The position numbers were made by a program, and so were the translations under genes. A DNA stretch of 64,000 bases, taken from assembly GCF_018215265.2 (NCBI RefSeq), contig NZ_CP136562.1, forward strand, positions 1,984,001 through 2,048,000, in the 5' to 3' direction. The notes beneath the pieces were generated by a model that worked only from the letters and a program-made list of their open reading frames with translations, did not search any database and was not told the DNA's origin. Positions 55,247-63,862 of this stretch are shown here, piece after piece; the first letter of the stretch is position 1, and the number at the start of each line of letters is the position of its first letter. Origin of the DNA: Paenarthrobacter sp. GOM3. Its GTDB lineage: Bacteria; Actinomycetota; Actinomycetes; Actinomycetales; Micrococcaceae.

Positions 55247-56257
55247 ATGGGCCAGTTGTCCGGACCGACGGACCCCACCACCGATGCCCATTGGGAGCAC
55301 ACCCATCCGCGCAAAGGGTTCTTCACCGACACGTCGATCTGCATTGGCTGCAAGGCCTGCGAAGTCGCCTGCAAGGAGTGGAACCACAACCCCCAGGACG
55401 GGAACCTGGAACTCCTCGGGTCCTCATATGACAACACCGGATCATTGGGGGCCAGCACCTGGAGGCATGTCGCCTTTATCGAGCAGGGCCAGGAACGCAT
55501 AGTGGAAGCGAGGGAATCGGGCCGCGCGCTCGTCAACCTGGGCATGCCGCGCATTGGTCCTCCGGCCCCGGCATCACCTGATGTCGCTGACCTGGCCGAC
55601 GCAGACACGACCCCGCCGGACACTGCCGACTTCCGATGGCTGATGTCTTCGGATGTCTGCAAGCACTGCACGCACGCAGGTTGCCTTGACGTCTGCCCCA
55701 CCGGAGCACTGTTCCGCACCGAGTTCGGGACCGTGGTGGTACAGGACGACGTCTGCAACGGCTGCGGAACCTGCGTGGCCGGCTGCCCGTTCGGAGTCAT
55801 CGAGCGCCGCAGCAACGGTACGGTCAAAGTGGCAACCAGCAGGAATGACCAGCATGACGAACATCCCGCGGTTCCCAATGCAGGCATCGCCCAGAAGTGC
55901 ACGCTGTGCTACGACAGGCTGGTGGATGACCAGACACCCGCCTGTGCCAAAGCGTGCCCGACGACGTCCATCAAGTTTGGTGACCATGACGCCATGGTGG
56001 AGACCGCCAAGGAACGCGTGGCCGACCTCCATGCCAAGGGCCTCACGGAAGCCAGGCTGTACGGGGCTAACGAAAACGACGGCGTCGGCGGAACCGGGTC
56101 GGTCTTCCTCTTGCTGGACGAACCTGAAGTTTATGGACTTCCGCCGGATCCCCGCGTGCCGACTGCAGATCTGCCCACGATGTATCGCCGGGCCGGGCTG
56201 GCGGTCGTTGGTATGGCCGCGGCGGCTGCCCTGGCTTTCCTTGGAGGACGCGCGTGA
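55247..56257 (+). CDS. fdhB: Formate dehydrogenase iron-sulfur subunit
   Basis: 336 residues, FdnH-like electron-transfer protein with four cysteine groups for [4Fe-4S] clusters: CIGCKACEVACKEWN, CKHCTHAGCLDVCPTGAL, CNGCGTCVAGCPFG and CTLCYDRLVDDQTPACAKACPT. A single hydrophobic C-terminal helix (AGLAVVGMAAAAALAFLGG) would anchor it to the membrane. The ATG directly follows the catalytic-subunit TAG, and its TGA overlaps the next GTG. It passes electrons from the catalytic subunit to the membrane partner. Confidence 0.94.
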   Translation: MGQLSGPTDPTTDAHWEHTHPRKGFFTDTSICIGCKACEVACKEWNHNPQDGNLELLGSSYDNTGSLGASTWRHVAFIEQGQERIVEARESGRALVNLGMPRIGPPAPASPDVADLADADTTPPDTADFRWLMSSDVCKHCTHAGCLDVCPTGALFRTEFGTVVVQDDVCNGCGTCVAGCPFGVIERRSNGTVKVATSRNDQHDEHPAVPNAGIAQKCTLCYDRLVDDQTPACAKACPTTSIKFGDHDAMVETAKERVADLHAKGLTEARLYGANENDGVGGTGSVFLLLDEPEVYGLPPDPRVPTADLPTMYRRAGLAVVGMAAAAALAFLGGRA

Positions 56258-57345
56258 CCCTGTCTGAGTTCGACAACCTCCGCCCCTCCGGGCCTGCCCG
56301 ACGCCGACGGGTGGACGGCAAACCCGGCACCCGCCGTCGTCGGGAGATTGGTGACGGCTCCCGGGAAATGCCCATGGTTCCGGACGCTGAATTCACCTCC
56401 TACTATGGCCGTCCAGTGGTCAAACCGGCACCGTGGGGCGAGGACGTCGCTCTTTACTTGTTCCTTGGTGGCGTCGCAGGGGGTTCGGCCCTCCTTGGCC
56501 TGGGTGGACAGCTCACCGGGCGGCCGATACTGCGCCGGAATGCCCGGCTGGGTGCCCTGGCAGCACTGAGCCTGGGTGCCGGCGCGTTGGTGAAGGACCT
56601 CGGCAGGCCCGAGCGTTTCCTGAATATGCTGCGAACCTTCAAAGTAACTTCGCCGATGAGCGTGGGTTCGTGGATCCTGAGCGCCTTCGGTGCGGGGACC
56701 GCCGTCGTGGCAGCCGCCGAGATTGATCGGATGACCGGCTGCCGGATTCCGCTGGGTCCGTTGCGGAAGGCACTGCAGGCTGTTGAGGGGCCTGCGGGGT
56801 TTGAGGCAGCGGTGTTCGCAGGTCCGCTTGCGGCGTACACGGCTGTCCTGCTGGGGGACACCGCGACACCAACGTGGAACGCTGCGCACGAGGAATTGCC
56901 GTTTGTCTTCGTGAGTTCTGCCTGCCTGGCATCGGCCGGGCTTGCCATGATTACCACGCCGGCACACGAGGCCGGTCCTGCCCGGAAGCTCGCAGTGCTG
57001 GGCGTTCTGGGTGATCTGGCAGCAATGAAGGTGATGGAACGCCGGATGGATCCTGTGGCCGCAGAGCCGCTGCACCTGGGCAAGGCCGGAACCATGCTCA
57101 CGTGGAGCGAGCGGCTGGCACTGGGTGGTGGCCTGGGAGCCGTACTGGCCGGCCGCAACCGTGCGGTGGCCGCGGCGTCCGGGCTTGCGTTGCTTGCTGC
57201 CTCGGCGCTCACGCGGTTCGGGGTGTTCGAGGCAGGGCTGGCCTCGGCCCGGGATCCGCGCTACACGATCGAGCCGCAGAAGAACCGGCTGGCGGCGCGC
57301 CGTGCTGCTGGCATGACCGACGACGCGATCACCACAGCCAGGTAG
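56254..57345 (+). CDS. NrfD/PsrC-family membrane subunit of formate dehydrogenase
   Basis: 363 residues. After a basic N-terminus of about 60 residues there are eight or so membrane segments (LYLFLGGVAGGSALLGLGG, LGALAALSLGAGALVKDLGRP, FVSSACLASAGLAMI and others). The family-typical GRPERFLNMLRTFKVTSPMSVGSWIL loop is present. There are no haem-ligand patterns of the FdnI cytochrome b type. It should take electrons from FdhB to the quinone pool. The start overlaps fdhB by four bases. Confidence 0.9.
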   Translation: MTLSEFDNLRPSGPARRRRVDGKPGTRRRREIGDGSREMPMVPDAEFTSYYGRPVVKPAPWGEDVALYLFLGGVAGGSALLGLGGQLTGRPILRRNARLGALAALSLGAGALVKDLGRPERFLNMLRTFKVTSPMSVGSWILSAFGAGTAVVAAAEIDRMTGCRIPLGPLRKALQAVEGPAGFEAAVFAGPLAAYTAVLLGDTATPTWNAAHEELPFVFVSSACLASAGLAMITTPAHEAGPARKLAVLGVLGDLAAMKVMERRMDPVAAEPLHLGKAGTMLTWSERLALGGGLGAVLAGRNRAVAAASGLALLAASALTRFGVFEAGLASARDPRYTIEPQKNRLAARRAAGMTDDAITTAR

Positions 57346-57360
57346 TGCTTCCGCCGCACG

Positions 57361-58386
57361 CTAGCGGATTTCGATGCCCCGACCCGCCGTAGTGTGGCCA
57401 ATCACCGGGTACCCGGGCAATTCGCCGATCACCAACAGTCCTCCGGAGGTCTGGGCGTCGGCCAGAAGCAGCAGATCGTCTTCGGTGACCGTGCCTGTGG
57501 ACGCCAGATGTGGCCGCACCCATTCGAGGTTGCGACGGGTTCCGCCGGACACAAAACCGTCTCGCAGGGCTTCCAGGGAACCATCGAGCAAGGGCACCGC
57601 CTTGACGTCGATCACCGCCCCAATGCCGGAGGCCCGGACCATCTTGTGCAGGTGGCCCAGCAAGCCAAAACCGGTCACGTCCGTCGCCGCGCGAACGCCG
57701 GCAGCCACTGCGGCCTCGGACGCTTCGCGATTAAGGGCCGCCATCATCTCTACAGCTTCGGGGAACACCTCGCCAGTCTTCTTATGACGGTTGTTGAGAA
57801 GTCCGACGCCGAGCGGCTTGGTCAGCGTGATGGGCAGCCCGGGCCGGGCGGCGTCGTTGCGGAGCAGCTGGTCGGGATGGGCGACGCCGGTCACGGCCAT
57901 GCCGTACTTCGGCTCCGGATCGTCGATGGAGTGTCCGCCCAGGACGGGACACCCTGCCTGGGATGCGACACTCAGACCTCCCCGGAGGACTTCGGTCATC
58001 ACTTCGATCGGCAAAACATCGCGGGGCCAGCCGACCAGGTTGATGGCCGTGATCGGGCGACCTCCCATGGCGTAGATATCCGAAAGGGCGTTGGCGGCTG
58101 CGATCCGGCCCCAGTCAAGAGCGTCGTTGACCACAGGGGTGAAGAAGTCGGCGGTGGTGAGGACGGCAAGGTCCTCGCGCACCAAGACCGCAGCCGCGTC
58201 GTCCCCGCTGTCCAAGCCGACCAAAACGTCCGCGCCCGGTTGGCCAATCAGGCCGCGGACAGCATCTTCGAGTTCGCCGGGCGGGATTTTGCACGCGCAC
58301 CCCCCGCCGTGGGCGTAGTCGGTGAGCCGGAGTGCTCCATGGGTTCCCTGTTCGACGTCGTTTGTTGTGGCCTGGGTCTCATTCAC
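57361..58386 (-). CDS. selD: Selenide, water dikinase (selenophosphate synthetase)
   Basis: 341 residues. The N-terminal active-site segment DYAHGGGCACKIPP has Cys where some homologues have Sec. VGLDSGDDAAAVLV, GRIAAANALSDIYAMGGRPITAINLVGWP and LTKPLGVGLLNNRHKK are the conserved ATP-binding blocks of the PurM-like fold. It makes selenophosphate from selenide and ATP. GTG at 58386 is chosen because it gives the family N-terminus; frames up to 58854 run through the tRNA and selA. It is convergent with the NrfD gene and divergent from tRNA-Sec. Confidence 0.95.
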   Translation of the reverse strand: MNETQATTNDVEQGTHGALRLTDYAHGGGCACKIPPGELEDAVRGLIGQPGADVLVGLDSGDDAAAVLVREDLAVLTTADFFTPVVNDALDWGRIAAANALSDIYAMGGRPITAINLVGWPRDVLPIEVMTEVLRGGLSVASQAGCPVLGGHSIDDPEPKYGMAVTGVAHPDQLLRNDAARPGLPITLTKPLGVGLLNNRHKKTGEVFPEAVEMMAALNREASEAAVAAGVRAATDVTGFGLLGHLHKMVRASGIGAVIDVKAVPLLDGSLEALRDGFVSGGTRRNLEWVRPHLASTGTVTEDDLLLLADAQTSGGLLVIGELPGYPVIGHTTAGRGIEIR

Positions 58387-58429
58387 CCGTTCAGCGTACC
58401 CTCGTAAGCAACCTGCTATATTGAGGCGC

Positions 58430-58524
58430 GGTGGCGTCCGGGTCCTGGTGGGCCCCCCGGTCTTCAAAACCGGTGAGGCTGAGCATCTCGGCCTGGCGGG
58501 TTCGATTCCCGTCCGCCACCGCCA
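58430..58524 (+). tRNA. selC: tRNA-Sec (anticodon TCA)
   Basis: A 95-base tRNA with encoded CCA. Acceptor GGTGGCGT/CCGCCACC gives seven clear pairs plus a mismatched eighth; the D arm has six pairs (GGGTCC/GGGCCC) around TGGT. The anticodon loop CTTCAAA carries TCA at 58464-58466. The very long variable arm AGGCTGAG-CAT-CTCGGCCT has eight pairs, and the T arm is GCGGG-TTCGATT-CCCGT. These are the hallmarks of bacterial tRNA-Sec. A -10-like TATATT lies at 58417-58422. It sits between selD and selA. Confidence 0.96.
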
Positions 58525-58563
58525 AAGCACCGCCGTGCAGTTGCCGTGAAGCGAGGAGCCGCC

Positions 58564-59892
58564 GTGGACCACGTAGATCCCCGCCGAATGATTCCACGTA
58601 CGAATGACCTGCTTGCACTGCCTGCCGTTGTCGAAGCCCGGCACCGCTTGAGCGAACACGTCATCCGCGGAACCGTTCGCGGCATCCTGGACCGGGCCCG
58701 GCGCGGCGAGCTGCCTCCCACCGATGTAGAGCCAACGCTGCTGTCCGCGCTGGCTGAATACCAGGTGACCAGCATTCGCCCCGTCCTGAATGCCACCGGA
58801 GTGATCGTCCATACGAACCTCGGGCGCGCGCCCCTTTCCGCTGATGCGGTCCAAGCCGTTGTCACCGCCAGTGGCTACGTCGACGTGGAGCTCGACCTGG
58901 AAGACGGCAGCCGGTCGCGCCGTGGAGGCGGTGCCAGAAATGCTTTGCTGTCGGCCTGTCCTGCCGCCGAGGATGCCCTGATAGTGAACAACGGGGCGGC
59001 GGCGTTGGTACTAGCCACCACGGCGCTCGCCGCCGGTCGGGAAGTCGTGGTGAGCCGCGGGGAATTTGTCGAGATCGGTGCGGGTTTCCGGCTGTCCGAC
59101 TTGATTGAGTCCACGGGTGTAAGGCTTCGCGAAGTAGGCACCACGAACAGGACCCACCTGCGCGATTATGAGGGCGCTTTCGGCCCGGACACCGGTTGCG
59201 TGCTCAAGGTGCACCCGAGCAACTTCCGGGTGGAGGGATTCACCTCGACAGTAGCGTTGGAGGACCTGGGCACGGTGACAAGGGCAAACGCAGTCCCGCT
59301 TGTGGCCGACCTCGGCAGCGGGCTGTTGGCCCCCGATTCGCACCTGCCCGATGAACCCGATGTTGCTTCGGCTCTGGCGGCCGGGGCCGACGTCGTCATC
59401 GCCAGCGGTGACAAACTTTTGGGCGGCCCCCAGGCAGGATTGCTTCTGGGCCGCAGGGAGATCATTGAACGGTTGGCACGCCATCCGCTGGCGCGCGCCG
59501 TTCGTGCAGACAAGCTCGCTCTCGCCGCCCTCGAGGCGACTCTTGCGGGCGGACCACCACCGGTTGTCCAGGCACTGCACGCCGACGTCGAGCAGCTGCG
59601 GCGCCGAACTGACAAGCTGGCGCAAGCTCTCGGCGTGCCCGTCGTTGCCCATGACGGCCGGGTGGGAGGTGGCGGTGCTCCCGGAGTTCCCTTGCCGGGA
59701 TGGGCGCTGCAGCTCCCTGCCGATCTCGCAGTCCTTTTGCGGACCGGAAATCCGGCCGTCCTGCCGCGTGTCCACGACGGTGCCTGCCTTGTAGACCTAC
59801 GCTGCATTCCCGCTGCCGATGACCACCGGATTCTCGCCGCGGCACGGCAGGCCTTGTCGGTCCGGGCGGGTCAGTCTGCTGGGCAGGGCTGA
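58564..59892 (+). CDS. selA: L-seryl-tRNA(Sec) selenium transferase
   Basis: 442 residues of the PLP-dependent SelA decamer subunit, converting Ser-tRNA-Sec to Sec-tRNA-Sec. Signatures: VLNATGVIVHTNLGRAPLS near residue 80, VNNGAAALVLA, EVGTTNRTHLRDYE, and the PLP-lysine region VIASGDKLLGGPQAGLLLG. The GTG at 58564 is preferred, with GAGGAG five bases upstream; the GTG at 58546 has no site. It follows the tRNA-Sec and is three bases from selB. Confidence 0.95.
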   Translation: MDHVDPRRMIPRTNDLLALPAVVEARHRLSEHVIRGTVRGILDRARRGELPPTDVEPTLLSALAEYQVTSIRPVLNATGVIVHTNLGRAPLSADAVQAVVTASGYVDVELDLEDGSRSRRGGGARNALLSACPAAEDALIVNNGAAALVLATTALAAGREVVVSRGEFVEIGAGFRLSDLIESTGVRLREVGTTNRTHLRDYEGAFGPDTGCVLKVHPSNFRVEGFTSTVALEDLGTVTRANAVPLVADLGSGLLAPDSHLPDEPDVASALAAGADVVIASGDKLLGGPQAGLLLGRREIIERLARHPLARAVRADKLALAALEATLAGGPPPVVQALHADVEQLRRRTDKLAQALGVPVVAHDGRVGGGGAPGVPLPGWALQLPADLAVLLRTGNPAVLPRVHDGACLVDLRCIPAADDHRILAAARQALSVRAGQSAGQG

Positions 59893-59895
59893 GAA

Positions 59896-61692
59896 ATGCA
59901 CGTCATTGCCACCGCTGGCCACGTCGATTCCGGCAAAAGCACCCTGGTCCGTGCCCTCACCGGCATGGAGCCGGATCGCTGGGAGGAGGAACGCCGCCGT
60001 GGGCTGACCATCGACCTGGGCTACGCCTGGACCACTTTGCAGTCCGGGCAGGAGGTGGCCTTCGTGGACGTACCAGGCCACGAACGATTCCTTGGGAACA
60101 TGCTCGCGGGAATCGGGCCGGCGCCGGTGGTCTGCTTCGTCGTTGCTGCCGACGAAGGCTGGCAAGCGCAATCCAGCGACCACCGTGATGCTGTGGCTGC
60201 CCTTGGTATCCACAACGGGGTCGTGGTCCTCAATCGAGCGGACAGGGCATCCGCCCGGCGGATCGAAGACGTGCTGTCACGAACCCGCAAGGAGTTGGCC
60301 GGGACCGGTCTGCAGGATGCGCCCGCCGTAGCGGTGTCCGCCGTCGACGGAACCGGGCTGGAAGAGTTGCGTGCCGCGCTCGGCGGTGTCCTGGCGCGGT
60401 TGCCCGCCCCTGACCTCGCAGGGCGGGTCCGGCTGTGGGTGGACCGCTCGTTCACCATTACAGGGTCCGGAACGGTAGTGACTGGAACGCTGGCCGCAGG
60501 GACGCTGGCCCGGGGGGACCGGCTGGACCTGCTCGGCCACGACAGTTCCCGGACCGTTTCGGTCCGCGGGCTGCAGAGCCGCGACAAGGCCTGTGCCTCG
60601 GTGGAGCCGGTCAGTCGGGTCGCGTTGAACCTTCGTGATGTGGCTCCAACGGACATCCGGCGCGGAGACGCCTTGGTCACTCCCGGTGCCTGGCCGACGA
60701 CTTCGGTGGTCGGCATCCAGCGCACTACCGGAGTGGCATACACGGACGTGCCTGAACAGTTGATGGTCCATGTCGGCACCGCAGCGGTGCCCGCACGGTT
60801 GCGTCCTTTCGGGGCTGACCACGCCCGCCTCGTCCTCGAGAGGAAACTGCCCCTCGTTCTTGGCGACAGGCTGGTTCTGCGGGATCCGGGGAGTCACTCG
60901 GTGCTGGGCGGCGCGCGTATCCTCGATCCGGAGCCGCCTGCACTGCGGCGACGCGGGGACGGCACCCGCTGGGCTGAGCGGCTTGCAGGCATGGATCCCA
61001 CCGGAGACGTGACGGGGGAGGTAGCAATCCGCGGAGCAATCCACGTGGACCAGTTGCACAAGCTAGGGCTTGTGGCCGGACCCGACGCGGAACCGCCGGC
61101 GGGCGTAAAAGCCTTCGGTGCTTGGTGGGTGCATGTCCCTGTTCTTGAGGCGTGGCAACACCGGCTGCATGCAGCAGTCCAAGCGCTGCAGGAACGCGAT
61201 CCGCTGGCGCCCGGGCTTTCCATGGGTGCGGCGCAGGACCTGCTCAAGCTGCCGGACGGAAGGCTCCTTTCCCACGTCATCGATGGTGCGGCCCTGAAGC
61301 AGGATGGCGGACACATCCACCTGCCCGGCAGTCAGGACAGCCTCGGCCCGATCGAGCACGCCATTGCCACGTTGGAAGCCAGAATGGGGGCGGACGCGTT
61401 CCGCGCACCCGAATCCGATGAGCTGGCCGCATTGGGCCTCGGCGCGCGCGAACTCGCTGCTGCAGAACGCAAGGGTCGCCTCCTGGGGTTGGGCGACGGG
61501 GTGGTGCTGCTCCCAACGGCGCCGGCCCTTGCGATGCGAGCGCTTGCCCGCCTTGACCAGCCCTTCACCACGAGTCAGGCACGCCAAGCACTGGACACGA
61601 CACGCCGGATCGCGGTTCCTTTGCTGGAATATCTCGATTCGCGCGGCTGGACAGAGCGCCTGGACGCAGGTCATCGCAAAGTGGCGCGCTGA
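59896..61692 (+). CDS. selB: Selenocysteine-specific elongation factor SelB
   Basis: 598 residues. The G domain has GHVDSGKSTLVRAL (P-loop), RRGLTIDLGY (switch I), DVPGHERFLGNML (G3) and LNRAD (G4). EF-Tu-like beta domains follow, and the C-terminal about 200 residues are the winged-helix repeats that bind SECIS RNA (for example SAGDDLLKLP-like stretch LLKLPDGRLLSHVIDGAAL and FTTSQARQALDTTRRIAVPLLEYLD). It brings Sec-tRNA to the ribosome at UGA next to a SECIS hairpin, here that of the formate dehydrogenase. Confidence 0.95.
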   Translation: MHVIATAGHVDSGKSTLVRALTGMEPDRWEEERRRGLTIDLGYAWTTLQSGQEVAFVDVPGHERFLGNMLAGIGPAPVVCFVVAADEGWQAQSSDHRDAVAALGIHNGVVVLNRADRASARRIEDVLSRTRKELAGTGLQDAPAVAVSAVDGTGLEELRAALGGVLARLPAPDLAGRVRLWVDRSFTITGSGTVVTGTLAAGTLARGDRLDLLGHDSSRTVSVRGLQSRDKACASVEPVSRVALNLRDVAPTDIRRGDALVTPGAWPTTSVVGIQRTTGVAYTDVPEQLMVHVGTAAVPARLRPFGADHARLVLERKLPLVLGDRLVLRDPGSHSVLGGARILDPEPPALRRRGDGTRWAERLAGMDPTGDVTGEVAIRGAIHVDQLHKLGLVAGPDAEPPAGVKAFGAWWVHVPVLEAWQHRLHAAVQALQERDPLAPGLSMGAAQDLLKLPDGRLLSHVIDGAALKQDGGHIHLPGSQDSLGPIEHAIATLEARMGADAFRAPESDELAALGLGARELAAAERKGRLLGLGDGVVLLPTAPALAMRALARLDQPFTTSQARQALDTTRRIAVPLLEYLDSRGWTERLDAGHRKVAR

Positions 61693-61821
61693 CCCGCTGC
61701 TCCCAAGGTAGGACTCAGCGTCCTAGGAAGAACAGGGACAGGAAAACGTGCTGACCAGGCCGTGCGATGTGGGTATCGTCGACTCCAGCCGGAACACCCC
61801 GCCCGAGAACCGAGGAGAGTC

Positions 61822-62853
61822 ATGCACTATCGCACACTAGGTAACAGCGGGGCAGTGGTATCGAACTACGCGCTCGGAACAATGACGTTTGGAGCCGAAG
61901 CCACGGAGGAAACGTCGCACGCCATCCTTGACAGCTATGTTGCCGCAGGCGGCAACTTCATCGACACGGCCGATGTTTACAGTGCCGGCACGTCGGAGGA
62001 AATCATCGGACGCTGGCTTTCGCGTAGGCCGGAGCAACGCGACCTGGTGGTTTTGGCCACCAAGGGACGCTTCCCTATGGGCAAGGCCCCGAACGATGTG
62101 GGCACATCCCGCCGCCACCTGACCAAGGCCTTGGACGATTCCCTCCGCCGCCTCGGAGTGGAACAGATTGATCTCTATCAAATGCATGCCTGGGACCCCA
62201 TCACACCACTGGAAGAGACCCTTCGTTTCCTGCATGACGCTGTCAGTAGCGGCAAGATCGCCTACTACGGATTCTCGAATTTCCTCGGATGGCAATTGAC
62301 CAAGGCTGTCCACGTGGCCAGGGCCCATGGCTGGAACGCACCCGTAACCCTGCAGCCGCAGTACAGCCTGCTGGTGCGCGGGATCGAGAGTGAGATCGTG
62401 CCGGCGTCCCTCGATGCGAAGATAGGCCTGCTTCCGTGGTCGCCTCTTGGCGGCGGCTGGCTGTCCGGCAAGTACAAGCGCGACGAGCCGCCTGTTGGCG
62501 CTACCCGGTTGGGGGAGAACCCCACACGGGGCATGGAAGCATGGCAGGCCCGCAACGATGACCCCCGGACGTGGGACATTGTTGGAGCCGTAGGACAAAT
62601 TGCCGCTGACCACGGTGTGAGCGCCTCGCAGGTAGCGCTGGCCTGGTTGGTGGATAGGCCAGCAGTGACGTCCGTGATCCTGGGTGCCCGTACTGTTGAC
62701 CAATTGATGGACAACCTTGCCGCTGCAGACCTTGAACTCACGTCCGACGAAACTGAGCGTCTAGCCCATGCCAGCCAGCCGCGCGTCGGGGTTTATCCCT
62801 ACGGGCCCATGGCCGATGAGCAGCGCAGCCGAAAGATCGAAGGCGGCAGGTAG
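61822..62853 (+). CDS. Aldo/keto reductase
   Basis: 343 residues, AKR barrel. The N-terminal MHYRTLGNSGAVVSNYALGTMTFG, catalytic Asp/Tyr in FIDTADVYSAGTSEE, Lys in VLATKGRF and the His region YQMHAWDPI are present; NADPH is bound late (TSVILGARTVDQLMDNLAA). It reduces aldehydes or ketones. The ATG at 61822 follows GAGGAGAG. It may be co-transcribed with selB but the 129-base gap and family suggest an independent gene. Confidence 0.93.
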   Translation: MHYRTLGNSGAVVSNYALGTMTFGAEATEETSHAILDSYVAAGGNFIDTADVYSAGTSEEIIGRWLSRRPEQRDLVVLATKGRFPMGKAPNDVGTSRRHLTKALDDSLRRLGVEQIDLYQMHAWDPITPLEETLRFLHDAVSSGKIAYYGFSNFLGWQLTKAVHVARAHGWNAPVTLQPQYSLLVRGIESEIVPASLDAKIGLLPWSPLGGGWLSGKYKRDEPPVGATRLGENPTRGMEAWQARNDDPRTWDIVGAVGQIAADHGVSASQVALAWLVDRPAVTSVILGARTVDQLMDNLAAADLELTSDETERLAHASQPRVGVYPYGPMADEQRSRKIEGGR

Positions 62854-62856
62854 CGG

Positions 62857-62879
62857 CGGGCTACTTTTGGGGTAGCCCG
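62857..62879. terminator. Hairpin after the aldo/keto reductase gene
   Basis: CGGGCTAC (62857-62864) and GTAGCCCG (62872-62879) form an 8-bp stem four bases after the stop codon. There is no T-tract, so the terminator call is moderate. Confidence 0.45.
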
Positions 62880-63076
62880 GCCAATTGTGTCCAGGAGGTC
62901 TTGCTTGCTCGTGCCGGGCTCAAGGACGGTGACCATCACTGTAGGCTGTCGATTCCCGATGGATCCTGACCCGCGACCGTCAAACTGAGCGCGAAGGTCT
63001 CAGCCAAGGCCGTGAGCTCGGCCTTAAGCTGCGTTCGCAGTTCTCCGGGTGGAATGGCGTCGGGGGACCGCAACCA

Positions 63077-63561
63077 TTAACGCAGGAAGGCATTGTGGAC
63101 CGCCACCATGGCAGCGGCAACGGCTATCGCTCCGTACTCCCGCGTGGTGCTCTCCGGAAGCGAGCCCTGGAGGTGGAGCCGGAATGTCCGCTCGTAGCTG
63201 TGCGACGTCACCAACTCGCGGTCCCGCAAGGCAGGTACTTGCTGGAGCAGCTGGTATCTGGCCAGCGCCGTTTGCCGATGATGCAGATGGTGATCGAAAA
63301 CCATGGATGCCGCGTCCGCTACGGCCTGCAGTGGATCTCCCGTGCTGTACGTCACATGGTTGTTGAGCTGCCGGAGAATGCGATCGTGGTCTGCGAAACC
63401 ATCCCCTCATTGGATCCGTACTTCCGGAAGAAGGTGCTGCGGCTGATACCTGCCGCGTCCGCCAACTCCTCCACGGAGGTGGTCTCGTAGCCTTGGCGCA
63501 CCAGCAAATCGAGTACCGCAGCAACAGCTGTGGATGGATCAGGGGAGGAACCGTTGGGCAT
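63077..63561 (-). pseudogene. TetR-family regulator, frameshifted
   Basis: The first frame gives the helix-turn-helix (TTSVEELADAAGISRSTFFRKYGSNEGMV) and then drifts into SQTTIAFS. Restoring one T in the GTTT run near 63395-63398 gives FADHDRILRQLNNHVTYS, which joins the second frame (DPLQAVADAASMVFD to the end at 63077). A single base loss therefore splits an otherwise complete gene of about 160 residues. It may be a real mutation or a sequencing error. Confidence 0.8.
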
Positions 63562-63862
63562 GCCCGTGAATCTAACACGTCCGTAGTTGCCCTGCGGTCC
63601 GATCCTGGGTAGCCCCGTGCCTTGAGCCGTTTGTCCTGGCCGGCCACGGAGCTGGCGGGAAAGTCTTATGGCACCTGTACCTCGTGGCCCAACCCGGGGG
63701 TGTCTTGGGGATGGACTGAGAGCCGGTCCAGTGACTTTCCGTTACTTGCTGATGATGTTGCGTGGGTCACTTTCATTTGCTTCCAGTCGCAACGACCCTG
63801 ATCCTTGCAAGACCTAGTTTTTTTAGCGCTTGTCAGAGCGTGCCCAATGGAGGACACAATTT
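63562..63862. promoter_or_regulatory. Divergent promoter region of TetR remnant and PEP synthase-like gene
   Basis: 301 bases without a convincing gene; a minus-strand frame at 63666-63857 has no support. GGAGG at 63849-63853 serves the gene starting at 63863. No certain promoter elements were found. Confidence 0.4.
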
